From positions 20,798,946 to 20,862,945 of the forward strand of contig CM043969.1 of the NCBI GenBank assembly GCA_014529385.2: DNA of 64,000 nt, written 5' to 3'. The notes below the pieces were generated by a model, which saw only the letters and a program-made list of their open reading frames with translations, was not told where the DNA came from and ran no database searches. The translations under genes and the position numbers were made by a program. The DNA is from Adiantum capillus-veneris (Eukaryota; Streptophyta; Polypodiopsida; Polypodiales; Pteridaceae). Numbering within the stretch: the stretch's first letter is position 1; each line of letters begins with the position of its first letter. Of this stretch, positions 22,483 through 33,610 are shown one piece after another.

Positions 22483-22518
<36 letters not shown>

Positions 22519-23105
22519 GCGATGCTTGGCCTTAGGCTTAAAATACATCCCTCCCCCTTTAAACCCTTCCCCTCTCTTACTCCTCAACTCACACTACAAT
22601 CTATCAAGAAATCTCAACCTCAAGTTCTTTTTCAAAGACCTAAAGTCTTCCTTCCCTTCCCCTTTCAAGGAAACTAAACCCCTTTAGAAACCACCTATTT
22701 TAAATCCCAACCTTAACCAAATTTTGTCCGCTAACCGGCATAACTTTAACCTCATTTTGAATGCTTGCAATGTTCGCTTCTCAAAGCGACCCCGTGTTGT
22801 CATTGAAGCTTTATCTAGCCTCTCCCGGGACCCTTCAATAATCATAAAACCTGCCGACAAGAACCTTGGTGTTGTTATCCTACCATTAGATTGGTATGAG
22901 AAAGATGCCCTCTCACATCTCAATGACCGCTGCACCGATGAGCCTTGCCTTAACATTCCTTTTGCCTTCTTCGCTTCCCTTCTTTCATCTATCACACTCC
23001 GCTTCTCCGCCCTCCCCTCTATTGAACGAAACTTTATCCTCTCCCCCCTTAACAAACCACCTAAACCTTGTCCTATCTATTTCATCCCTAAACTTCATAA
23101 ACCAT
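22368..23105 (+). pseudogene. PLE reverse transcriptase, N-terminal half
   Basis: From ATG 22368: NFKIHNLAP, then after a TC tract CLALGLKYIPPP and NLNLKFFFKDL, the conserved region upstream of PLE RTs. Next come SIIIKPADKNLGVVILP, the PLE DKG-type motif, and PIYFIPKLHKP at the interruption. Damage: the TC microsatellite 22485-22513 leaves its two sides out of frame, and TAG lies at 22685-22687. The reading frame resumes at 27971 beyond the gypsy insertion, within the same codon block. The enzyme would copy RNA into DNA at target ends. Confidence 0.85.
22485..22513. repeat. (TC)n tract inside the RT gene
   Basis: 29 bases of TC between the conserved segments NLAP and LGLKYIP. Because 29 is not a multiple of three, the flanking segments lie in different frames. 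Confidence 0.85.
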
Positions 23106-23315
23106 TGACGGGAGCAAAGCGAACCCCGAACCCCCTACGGCCTCTAAAACACCGAGGACCGAATGGAGCGCCTCGATCCTATCATGGTAAACCAAACAGG
23201 GGCACCACCTAGCTTCAGCGGCTAGGACGCAAACAACACACCACCATAACAAAGTTTTCATCCAAGAGAGATGGATGCTTGGGAGTAATGATGAAGAGGA
23301 AAGGGAATGAGATCA

Positions 23316-23361
<46 letters not shown>

Positions 23362-24668
23362 GGTATAGTGGCTTAGTACTTAGGCACCACAAAAGGATGG
23401 CGAATCCGCACACCCTTCACACATACACAAGCTCACTCCAAACACAAGATTAGGTGGCGATTCCGCACACCTCACATGGGCAAAACATTGCAAGAAAACA
23501 TACTCACAAAACCTCAAGCTTTATTTAGAGAATAAGGCGATGAAATGGGGAGCATAGGGTAGGGGAATGAGAAGGGAGAGAGTGGTAGAGCACATGGCGG
23601 ATAGGTGGGAGTTGATGGCGAAGACTCGCACGAGGGTTATGTCCATCATCCTTCATTTAGTTGCCCTTCATCTTCCATAGCCAAGGGTGTAGAGGTCATG
23701 CTCAAGACAAGCATGGTGATTGCGGTGATGGTGATGGTGTGTGTGTGTGTGTGTGTGTGCATTAGGCACACACAGTGCATAGTGTGTTCTTTGGTGATGT
23801 TGTCCGTGTCTTTAGTGTGATGGTGACCCCTCTTTATATAGGGGAGGAGGGGGGAGGAATTCTAGAATTTAGAAATGAAGAAATCATTATCTACATAGGC
23901 CATGTGACTGTGGGCCCCACTTGTCTGGCTGTGTGTATATGTGCCAGAACAGCAGTCTCATGAGAGAGAGACTGAGAGAGAGATGGGTTGATGAAAAAAA
24001 GTGAGAGGTCACATGGAGAATAAAGTAATTACAAGAGGGGAGAGGGGGCAGTGTGTTCAGAGGTGAATCTGTGTGCAGATGTGTGTGAACACAAGAAAAA
24101 TCAGGTAACCACTGTGTGGGGATGGGTCTGTGGGCACCTTTTTCAGTGAAACTGAGTGTGTGTGTGTGGGGAAGGTTATTTAGCTACAAGACAAGAGATA
24201 TGGCGCCCTCTAGAGAGAGAGAGGGGGGTATTTGGGTCATGGGATATGATAGGAGAGAGAAAGAGGGGGTGGGGTATACTATTTTGGAAGATAGGGTAAG
24301 TTGCATGTGAGTTAGGGTGCATTATTGGTGAGTTATAATGCATTATTGGTGAGAGGTGGGGTAGCTTGAGGGGAGAGAGAAAGGAGAAAGGACAAGGGGA
24401 AGAGAGAGGGGGTTGACCTTTTGAGTGGAGGAGAGGAAAAGGGACACACGGCGGGGCAACAGTGAAGAAAAAGGAGGCAAGGTGGGGATGGGCTACCCCG
24501 CAGGCATGAGGTGGCCTATTTTACCTTTCTTATATATTTACATAATCATACTTTTTTTTTTCTTACTTTTTCCAATTCTTTTTATCACTCCCTCCCTAAG
24601 AGGGGGTTTTCATGCGGTGGGGACGAGAGAAGGGGTATGGGAGCTTGGCTTGTGAAAAGCCCCCATCA
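23106..24668 (-). repeat. 3' LTR of gypsy element 2
   Basis: 1,563 bp, ends TGACGGG / CCCATCA. TATATAAAG-type TATA on the minus strand at 23832-23840; GA microsatellite at ~23322-23355; GT microsatellite at ~23738-23759. Inside it (minus strand) lies the purine-rich AAAAGAGGAGGGCTAA, a plausible polypurine tract. Confidence 0.85.
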
Positions 24669-24696
24669 TTAGCCCTCCTCTTTTGGCTAGAGGCAT

Positions 24697-27300
24697 TCAT
24701 GTCTCTAGCTCATCTGTTTGATCATTATCGTCGGAGGTGGCGGCTGTTGGTGTGTCCTCATCTGGAATGTCAATTGGTGGTGCCTGGTCAAATCGAAGAA
24801 AATAAGGTTTAAGTCGCCAACCATTTACCCTGGTTTTATGAAGTTTTCCATCAGCCTCCATAAGCTGGTAGCTTCCATTGGCATACTTTTTCTTGACGAT
24901 GAAAGGAACTTCCCATCGGAGTAGGAGTTTCTTATCCTTGCGCGTGTCGAAGCGATTGTCGTAGCGGAGCACCGACATTCCTTTCTTCGATTCTTTTTTC
25001 CAGAGATGCTCGTTAAAGCTAAGCCGTCTATGCTCTGCTTATGCTGCATAATAATTTATTGCTTCTTCTCTGTCCAGCTGCAGTCTTTCCAAGTTGATGA
25101 TGTGATCTCTCAAATGCATGTTGGGCTGTTGAAGCTGGCTTGCCATTACTCTGAGACTTTGTAGTTGCACTTCAATGGGCAAGATTGCTTCCTTACCAAA
25201 TACTAGATGATACGGTATGAATTCCAAGGATGTACGAAATGAAGTTCTGTAGGCCCATAAAGCTGGTAGTAGATACTTATCCCAGTCTCCAGGATGATTG
25301 TTTACCTGCTTGGTAATAATTTTAGAAACCATTCCATTTACCTTTTCAACTAGGCCATTACATTGAGGGTTATATGGTGAAGAGTGCCTCCTTGTAATGC
25401 CCAGTTTCTGCATTAATTCTCCTACCAAGTCTGCTCTGAAACCTGGCCATCTATCAGAGATGATCTCTAAAGGTGTGCCAAACCTACAGCATATGTGCTC
25501 GTAGATAAATTTAGCTACCTCTACCACTATGATTCTAGTGATGGTTGTAGCCTCTGCCCATCTAGTCATGTAGTCGACCCCCATGATAATGTAGAATTTT
25601 CCTGAGTTGGCCCTAGGTAATGGCCCAATGGCATCGATCCCCCATTTTTCAAATGGGCCATATGAGAGAATAGGTGTCTGTGGTTCAAGCATAAGTGACC
25701 TAGTGCCGGCCTTTTGACACAACTTACACGTTTTGCACCAGTGGTGTACATCACGGTTGAGGCTAGGCCATATAAAGCCTGCCTGCAAAATTTTCCTACT
25801 TGTTATGTCTAGGGCAAAGTGACCACCACAAACCCCGTCGTGACAACTAGCAATTACTCCCGTGATTTCCATTTGGTCCTTACCCTTACAGTACAAACCG
25901 TCATTGATGATTCGATACCTTGTGGCCTTCCGCGTCAGCCATTGCTTCTGTCCCTTTGTTAAATCTGATGGGCATTCCCCTGTTTCCAAAAAATGCATGA
26001 TGTCAGGCAAGGCATCACTTCCTTGAAATAGGGGGAGCTTTAGTTTTATTGCTCCAACCACCACTTCCTGTAGTCTTTCACTTGCTAGGGCATCTGCTTC
26101 TTGGTTTTGAGCCCTTGGGATATGGTGTATTTGAACTTCTTCAAACTTACCCAACAAGGTTTTTACACCACTTAAGTGAGTCCTTAAACTAGGATTCTTG
26201 CATGTCCATGCTCCATTTACTTGCCTTACCAGAAGTAGAGCATCCCCAAATACATTAAGGCGTTGTACACCTTGTGAGACGCACCATTGTAGACCCCTGG
26301 TTAGTGCTGCATACTCAGCTTCATTGTTAGAATGTGAATCTAACAATTGGACCAACGAAAATACTTTTGTCCCTTTGTCATCAAAGACCACTATGCCTGC
26401 AGCTGCTTTGTCGGACGCTCGCTTGTAGGCTCCATCAAAGTAGAGAGTATGCTCCTTCTACCATCGGTGGTACTGGAGGTAATCGGACTTCTCCTTCCTT
26501 AGATTGCTTCTCCTTCCCTTCAAAGACTTGGTAGGTCATGAGTCCCCCCAAACTTGCCCTTGTCGTGCTTTCTATGTGTACCGTGTATTCAAACTCTTGC
26601 AGACGAACTAGCCATTTAGTAATTCTAGCAGACACATCCATGTGTTGTACAACATAGGGAAATATTTCATCCGTGGTTAGAATCACAAATTGCTTAGGCA
26701 GAAAATATGACCTAAACTTTGTAGTTGCAAATCTAAGAGCTAGGACTAAGTGTTCCACATGGGTGAAACCTTTCTCTCCTGCTGTCATCATTCGACTAGA
26801 GAAGTAGATTGGCCTCATGAAAGATGTCGTCGTATCCTTTTGGAGTAGCACAGCCCCCAATGAGTCATCACCAACACTTGAGGTGACATAGAATTTTTCA
26901 TCCCACTTAGGTGGTGAGATAGTTGGCAGAGTGGCTAAGACCTCCTTTACCTTGTTGTAGTGATGTTCGCTTTCCTCGTCCCAAGTGAAAGTTGATCTTT
27001 GAGTGAGTTGTTGCAGTGGTAGAACAAGTTGTGATAGTAGATGTATGAATCTACTTAAGTACCTCACCATCTGTAGAAAAGAGACCAGTTGACGTGCGGT
27101 CGTTGGTGAAGGTAGGGCTATGAGTGCGGACACCTTACTTGGGTCGACGTTGATACCTCTTGCTGAAATTTCATGGCCTAGTAGAATGACTTTACTCTCC
27201 GCAATGTGACATTTATCCACATTTAATTGCCCACCTAGGCTCTGCAACCTGGCCAAACCTTCAGTTACCTTTTCTAAATGTGAAATACGGGAGCTATATA
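24697..27300 (-). pseudogene. Gypsy pol: RT end, RNase H, second RNase H, integrase
   Basis: Read downwards from 27300: the RT starts abruptly at the YSS just after the catalytic region, then KVILLGHEISARGI and the RNase H region (SLGAVLLQKD, ILTTDEIFPYV). After a frameshift near 26445, a second archaeal-type RNase H follows (YFDGAYKR, NNEAEYAALTRGL, QEADALAS), a feature of the Tat lineage. The integrase zinc finger (GGHFALD, CKTCKLCQ) precedes the DDE core with WGIDAIGPL, IISDRWPGF and NGLVEKVNG. A TAA at 25041-25039 breaks the frame before the C-terminal LLRWEVPFIVKKKYANGSYQ segment. The product would be the copying and integrating enzymes; this copy is dead. Confidence 0.9.
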
Positions 27301-27966
27301 GAGGTCACATGGAGAATAAAGTAATTACAAGAGGGGAGAGGGGGGAGTGTGTTTAGAGGTGAATCTGTGTGCAGATGTGTGTGAACACAAGAAAAATCAG
27401 GTAACCACTGGGTGGGGATGGGTCTGTGGGCACCTTTTTCAGTGAAATTGAGTGTGTGTGTGTGGGGAAGGTTATTTAGCTACAAGACAAGAGATATGGC
27501 GCCCTTTAGAGAGAGAGGGGGGTATTTGGGTCATGGGATATGATAGGAGAGAGAAAGAGGGGGTGGGGTATACTATTTTGGAAGATAGGGTAAGTTGCAT
27601 GTGAGTTAGGGTGCATTATTGGTGAGTTATAATGCATTATTGGTGAGAGGTGGGGTAGCTTGAGGGGAGAGATAAAGGAGAAAGGACAAGGGGAAGAGAG
27701 AGGGGGTTGACCTTTTGAGTGGAGGAGAGGAAAAGGGACACACGGCGGGGCAACACTGAAGAAAAAGGAGTCAAGGTGGGGATGGGCTACCCCGCAGGCA
27801 TGAGGTGGCCTATTTTACCTTTCTTATATAGTTACATAATCATACTTTATTTTTTTTCTTACTTTTTCCAATGCCTTTTATCACTCCCTCCCTAAGAGGG
27901 GGTTTTCATGGGGTGGGGACGAGAGAAGAGGGGTATGGGAGCTTGGCTTGTGAAAAGCCCCCATCA
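27301..27966 (-). repeat. Truncated 5' LTR of gypsy element 2
   Basis: Matches 24005-24668 closely, beginning GAGGTCACATGGAG. The inner part of the LTR is missing. Confidence 0.9.
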
Positions 27967-27970
27967 CCAT

Positions 27971-28890
27971 CAATTGTCTCTTGACCTATATGTTCCTATA
28001 AAGGCTATCTCTTTGAGAAAGCCTCTATTTGGCTCCATTTGCAGCTCTATCCAATCCTCCTCCGCCAAAAACAACACCTACAAAGTTCCCTCACCCTAAT
28101 CCAAGACTTGGACAAACTTTTCCTTCCACCTAACACCCTCCTTTTTACTTTTGACGTAGAAGCCCTATACCCTAGCATCCCCATTCCTCAAGGCCCACTG
28201 CTCTCAAATCTACCATCTCTCATTTTTTTGACCCTCACAAATCCCATTTTTTCCTCTCCCTTGCCTCCCTTATCTTATCACATCATTATATCACCTTCAA
28301 AGGAAAACTTTGGAAACAAACCAAAGGCACCGCCATGGGCTCAAACTTTGCCGTAGTATATGCTTGTCTCTTCCTTTGTCACTTGGAAACCTCTTGCCCC
28401 CTCTTACTCAACCCCAACCTCCTCTATTTCGAGCACTATGTTGATGATGCTTTTGGATTATGGAAAGGATCCCGTAGTACCCTTACCCATCTCTTAAACT
28501 CTTACGGTAAACCTCTTTAAGAACACATTAAAATATCCAGTACCATCTCCCCATACCCGTGCCATTATCCTTGACATCGAATTCTTTAAAGGTGCCCGCT
28601 TCACCTCATCTAGTCTCTTGGATTCCCACTGCTATCAAAAACCTTTGAATGCCTACAACTATATCCCTTGGATCTCTTGGCACCCCACCCATCAAAAGGT
28701 TACCTTCATCATCTCAGAACTCAAAAGGTATATTATTCGGGAATCAACCTTGAAGGGATACCTCCACCTTCGCAACCTTTTTTATCTATGCCTTCGAGCT
28801 AAGGGCTACCTGGCTAATTTTCTCCTAAAAGTTTTTGTAAAGTCTCTTACCTCAATCACACCTCACTCCTCCTACCCTCGCACAAAATAA
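27971..28890 (+). pseudogene. PLE reverse transcriptase, C-terminal half
   Basis: Continues the 22368-23105 gene with SIVS, TGA at 27982-27984, then KASIWLHLQLYPIL and FDVEALYPSIP (catalytic Asp). A frameshift near 28215 leads to GTAMGSNFAVVYACLF and the active-site YVDDAFGLW. A further break near 28515-28550 leads to CYQKPLNAYNYIPW with WHPTHQKV and LRAKGYLANFLL, the PLE thumb. No GIY-YIG endonuclease motif is seen between here and the terminal repeat (29262), so the element is either of the endonuclease-less type or has lost it. Confidence 0.85.
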
Positions 28891-29261
28891 CAAAAAATCC
28901 ACCCACTGTGCTAAAAATTCCCTTCACACCCACCACTAGAAAAATGCTACCTGCCCAATGTATTAGCACCCATTGCTAAAGATTGCCTTACACCCCCCTT
29001 AATACAAACTTTTCACCCCACAAGTTTTCTCTATATACCTTCCACACCACCCCAATCCCTCTAGTCTATTTGTTTTCTCTTAAAAGCACTTTCAGTTTTC
29101 ATCTTTCCTTTCGTATTTTCTCCCACACTCTACCCAATGTAGCTAAAAAATCTCTCAGTTTGTCATATTTTCCTTCCATCTTCCCTCTTATAATTTACCC
29201 CTTGTAGCTCAAACCGTTAAATTCCTTACCCCTCTCCCCTAGAGTTACCTTTGGAACCTTT
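28891..29261 (+). other. PLE 3' region, no clear domain
   Basis: A short coding-like frame (VLKIPFTPTTRKML) follows the RT and decays quickly. The rest is pyrimidine-rich with no recognised gene. Confidence 0.4.
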
Positions 29262-29762
29262 TTTAGGCCACCCTCATAAAGCTCACTTTGAACCACTTTA
29301 ATTTTTACTTACCCAAAGAAGCCCCTTATGCACATTTCTACCCCACCCTCTCTTGCATTTCCAAAAAATCCTACTCTCAAATTTGTACTCTGGTACCCCG
29401 GATTTTGACCTGCACCTAAATCACCTTAACTCCCCTTAACTCGTCCATGTACGCCAGTACTTAGTCTTGAAAACCTTTCCTCTCCATGTACCCAGGTACT
29501 CAGCTTTAAATTCCACTCCTTTCAAAATTTTGTTAGCCCTCAAAAAAAATCTTTACCAAGCACCCTTTATAAAAACCCTACCTCCTCCCCCTCCCTTACA
29601 AACACATTTTACCAACACCACCACTGATGAGCTCTTAAGAGCGAAACGCGTTTGGTGGTATTTCCCTTATCATTACCAACTTTTTTAACACCCATCAATT
29701 CTCGCTAATCTTATGCGATCATTTCGCACGCTTGAGTATTTTTCATTTTTAAATAAGTGTGA
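29262..29762 (+). repeat. PLE right terminal repeat
   Basis: ~500 bp, uninterrupted copy of the left repeat. It contains the empty gypsy-1 target site and the second hammerhead. Confidence 0.85.
29617..29659 (+). ncRNA. Type I hammerhead ribozyme, right PLE repeat
   Basis: Same architecture as the left copy, with an intact short stem III. Stem I is ACCACCA/TGGTGGT (29617-29623, 29653-29659), the core CTGATGA (29624-29630), stem II GCTC-TTAA-GAGC, then GAAA (29643-29646) and stem III AC/GT with a 2-base loop; predicted cleavage after T29652. It is the better-preserved copy and would self-cleave the element's transcript at the terminal repeats. Confidence 0.88.
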
Positions 29763-30629
29763 TTGTCAATAACAACTCGATTGGCAGGGATAACTGATGT
29801 CACTTTGTCATAAACCCATTGATTACGAATTGTGACTCCATTCGGGGCCATGACAATCAGTGATGCTTCTAAAATTGAAAGTATGAAACCAACTTCAATT
29901 CTTCAGTCCACTTGAAGTCAATCTCCAAGTGTTCGCTGTGACGTGCTCGGATAGCAAAGGTTGTTCCACAAACCCAATGACTTGTATATAACCATGTACT
30001 TGGTGGATCAAAATTGATGTGAGGTGCAAAAACCTTGTCAAGAATGCGGAACACATTCTCTCAAAATTCGAATAGTGGTGATTGGCAAGCAATGTAATAT
30101 ATTACCTTAAAGATAGTTAAACAGTTGGCGTCCATAAACTTGTGCTACAAAAAAGATAGGGTAACAATGTCAAGCAAGTATTCATGCAATCAAGCCCAAG
30201 AATAGTACAGACGGTTAAGAAACCAAACTTTAAACCTAAGAAGTCATATTTAAGAACTATGGGAATTATTCAAGTCCCATTTTTAAAATGGGACTTAAAA
30301 TATTAGTACTTTTCTCCAATTCAACCTCTCAAAGTGTTTGTGGTCACCTTTGTGCCATTTAAACATCGCTTAACGTATACACAACTATATAAGTGCCTTT
30401 GTATCTGTCGTGGCACCACAATATAGGAAAATTGAGACCTATTCAAGTCTCACATTTATATCCTTCATGAAGAAATTATATTTTCTATTTTTGTAGAAGC
30501 TATTAAAAAGACCATAATTTCTATTTTGAATTGGATGAAATCATGTTTTCTATAGTCTAGGTTTGTGATTTTGTCTAATTGATGCATTGTATGTACTCAT
30601 AATATTACACACTATGCTTGACTTCAAAA
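29763..30629 (-). other. Region with one exon-like minus-strand frame
   Basis: A minus-strand frame (30054-29869) reads APHINFDPPSTWLYTSHWVC and looks like coding sequence in composition. I cannot name it. The rest of the region shows nothing. Confidence 0.25.
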
Positions 30630-31900
30630 CATTTTTTTTATTTTTCAAAACCCACAATGGTGAGTAAACTATTTGAACATAAACAAGAAATTTCAGATTT
30701 TGATCATGCTCGTACTGAGCCAAGATGTCTCCAAGAAACACAAGGTACATTAGCTACTATCAAGGGAGCCCCCACATCACTAAGGAGGACCCAAGGAGGA
30801 ACTTGGATAAATACGATTGTGCTAACCAGACAATACGACATCAGTTGCCTTGATCCATACTTCAAAGTTAATCTACTTCCCAAAGGTGACAAATGATTTC
30901 CCTACGATCTTCTATAATGTTCGTGAAGCTAGCTATTTTCAAGGTGATCTCATAGACCCGACAATTCTTGGCCTTCCAAATGTGTTTGAAGTTGAAAAAT
31001 TTGACAATTTGTGTGCTGATAAGCACTTGGCTCTTAAATACCTTCCCACCCAAGGAGAGTTTGTTCTTGAAGAAACCTATATTTCAGGTCTTTTGGACCC
31101 ATTATCATCCCTACAAGGCCACAAATTGTTGGGCACTCCATGATGAATAAGTGAGGGAGGTCCTATTAGCCTTTCTACATTGCGAGCATCTGTGTGACTT
31201 GATCCCTCTGGCAGGCACCTTCACTTCTAGCCATTGCTTGCCCCAATGTTTACTCAGGGGGAAAACCAGTCCTTCAAGACCAAAAAGGAGTTGTATGCAT
31301 CTTTGGCTTGTATTTTAAGGAAATACATGATCATGGGCCATCGTCATGCCTTCCACTCAAACTTGGATTCGCATTTAGGCATCCAATATCTATCTAGCCA
31401 TTCCAAAGCTCTACTAGCAATCTTTCAGTGCCATTAAGGTGAAACTCGGAGGCTAGTTGGTATGTTTCTTTTGAGTTTCCACTATTGCTATACCAAAATG
31501 GCCCAACCAATGGAGTCCTTTGTTATTGATCTTTCTGGGTACCTCCCTCCCCACAATGGACTCAAAAGGATGCTTCTTGGTTTAGAAAGCCACATGGACT
31601 AATGAGATATAGAGTTATTAAAGTACCTTGTTATCCCCCCCCCCCCATTCTAAGGCCTCTATTACTCTGATGTATTTACAAACTAGCCCACCTGTTGTGC
31701 CCCCTATTTTCAAATTGGACCACCAAGGGGCAAGCAACTTGTCCTATATCTCAAGACCTTTCCACTACCCACCTAGAGAGCACAGATTGATATCGTCCAT
31801 CATGGCCACAACCATAACAGCCCATGTTGGGTCTGGCTTAGTGATTGCAACCACAAACTTGGCACATTATGCTTGACTTTAAAACTTGTGGATCTAGGCT
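30630..31900 (-). mobile_element. L1-type LINE 3' fragment, copy C
   Basis: On the minus strand, GGKVFKSQVLISTQIVKFFN matches GGKVFRSEALLVVTQIIRF in copy B. It ends at the 3' signature CACCATTGTGGGTTTT (about 30660 downwards), followed by an A/T-rich tail. Heavily decayed. Confidence 0.6.
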
Positions 31901-31939
31901 ATTAGGGGCCAAAAGTTTTCAATAAGTTGTTATATAATT

Positions 31940-32725
31940 TTATTTTTTGAAAAACTCATAATGGTGAGTGCATTACATAATCAAAACCAAAAAAACAAAT
32001 TCTTGCCATGCTCATGTTGAACCACGGCATAGACTCTAGACCATAGTTACATCCGCTAACAAGGGCAAAACCTCACAATTGAGATAGGGCCCACACCCTC
32101 ACCCAAGTATGTCAACTGAAAACCATTGCTATGCCACTTGTCCTACTCCACTCATCATTGTTCATTTGTTTTTCAATGGTGATAATCGTCCCCCAGCTTT
32201 CTTGTATTATCTCTATGAACCTAGCTATTTCCATGGAAGTTTTGAAGACTGATAGTTTTTGGTCTTCCAAACTTGTTTAAAGTAGCAAAATCTAATAATT
32301 TGTGTTACGACCAGGAGTGCTTCGCTCCTAAACACCTTTCCCCCCACAAAGAGATCGTTCTTAAAGAATCCTTCCTTCTTGGTCTTTTGTACCCATTTGC
32401 ATATCTTTACCGCTAGGCTGCAAATCATCACGCAATCCTTGAAAAGATGTAGGAGGTCATCACTAGCGGTTCTGCATTGCAAGCATCTACCCGGAACAAT
32501 ATCCCTTATACAAGACTCACCCCACTCGGTAAGGATTCCCATAGCACCTTCCAAAAAAAGGCCTTCATCCTGTGCGACCATTGTTGAGGGCACAAGATGT
32601 CCTTCATGATTTCCTCCTCTCTTGACTTGGGCCAATGCTTGCCCCATTTCTTGTTCAGTGGAGAGAACCAATCTATAAAAACCATAAGGGACAAAAATTT
32701 GTATCTTTTTTAAAAAAAAACTCAC
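31940..32725 (-). mobile_element. L1-type LINE 3' fragment with zf-RVT, copy B
   Basis: The minus-strand frames contain HRMKAFFWKVLWESLPSG and CLQCRTASDDLLHLFKDC, the zinc-binding reverse-transcriptase tail (zf-RVT) of plant L1 elements. It ends with CACCATTATGAGTTTTT at about 31955. The 5' part is absent. It is joined head-to-tail to copy A. Confidence 0.7.
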
Positions 32726-33610
32726 AATGGTGAGTAATTTATATTAACATAAAAAAGAAATACAGATTCTCGTCATGCTCATGTTGAGCCATTATTTCTC
32801 TCAACAATCAAGAAACATTAGCTAACAAGGGAGCTACCCCGCGTCACTGATAAGGATCCTAGGGAAAAACTTGGGTGAACATGGTTGTGCTAACTAGAGA
32901 AAATGGTAGTAGTAACCTTGATCCATTTATCAGAGCTGATCCGCTTTCCAAAGGTGATAAACATTTTCCTGCTATTGTGTACAATCTCACTAAACTAGTA
33001 GTATTCAAAGCATTCTTGAAGACTTGACAATTCCCGGTCTTCTACATGTGTTTGAAATAGAAAAATTTGACAATTTGTGTGCTGATAACAAGTGCTTGGC
33101 TCTTGAACACCATCTCACTCAATAAGATATATTTGTTGAGGAAACCTATCTTCTAGATCTTTTGGATGCATTTGCAAATCTTCCTTGCTGGGCAACAAAT
33201 TTCTGCCTCCTTGAATAAGTGAGGGAGGTCTTCACTAGCTATTCTACATTGCAAGCCTCTATCAGCGAAGACCCAATCTCTTTGTCTTTTACCTTCACTT
33301 CAGTAGGTAGGGCTCCCCACAAGACCTTCCAAAGAAAAATCTTCATCTCATGCAACCACTATGGGTGCCATATTTTCTTTGTGATTGCCACCCAACTCCA
33401 CCCATTTCTTGCCCAATGTTTGTTCAACAGGGAAAACATACCTTGAAGACCATAAGAGAGTTGTACATATCCTTGATTTTTGGTTTCAAAAAATTCCTAT
33501 TTGTGGGCCACTGCCATGCCTTCCACTTGAACCTAGACTCAACAACAACATTTATCAAGCCATTCTAAAGATCTAATGGCCAGTAGTCTTTTAGTTCCAT
33601 TGAGATTGAG
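32712..33610 (-). mobile_element. L1-type LINE 3' fragment, copy A
   Basis: Homologous to copies B and C in nucleotide sequence (for example TTTGACAATTTGTGTGCTGATA near 33070 and 31005). It ends with CACCATTGTGAG plus a T/A run at about 32712-32735. Confidence 0.6.

Larger units (their letters stand above)
23106..27966 (-). mobile_element. Gypsy element 2 (Tat-like), internally deleted
   Basis: It lies in minus orientation inside the PLE RT gene. The left (3') LTR is 23106-24668. The right (5') LTR, 27301-27966, corresponds to only the outer 664 bases of the left one. The flanks share CCAT (23102-23105 and 27967-27970; ACCAT if one base is shared with the LTR end). Removing the element and one CCAT restores the conserved PLE reading frame across the junction, which confirms the boundaries. 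One deletion has removed the inner ~0.9 kb of the 5' LTR, the primer site, gag, protease and the RT up to just past the catalytic Asp pair. Confidence 0.85.
4806..29762 (+). mobile_element. Penelope-like element (PLE), split by two insertions
   Basis: The element is bounded by two direct terminal repeats. The left copy is 4806-5095 continued at 19393-~19610; the right copy is ~29262-29762. Taking out the gypsy elements at 5096-19392 and 23106-27970 leaves about 5.7 kb: terminal repeat, leader, a proline-rich ORF pair (20789-22245), a PLE-type reverse transcriptase (22368-28890) and terminal repeat. Each terminal repeat carries a hammerhead ribozyme, as known for PLEs. The RT lacks a recognisable GIY-YIG endonuclease after the thumb region. 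The left boundary lies in a repeat unit, but the right flank does not resume that unit, so the locus was rearranged or the outer end is imprecise. Confidence 0.8.

Noticed and set aside
28891-29261. GIY-YIG endonuclease expected after the PLE RT
   Set aside because: Searched in the three plus-strand frames; no GIY...YIG pair or zinc-finger CCHH signature found.
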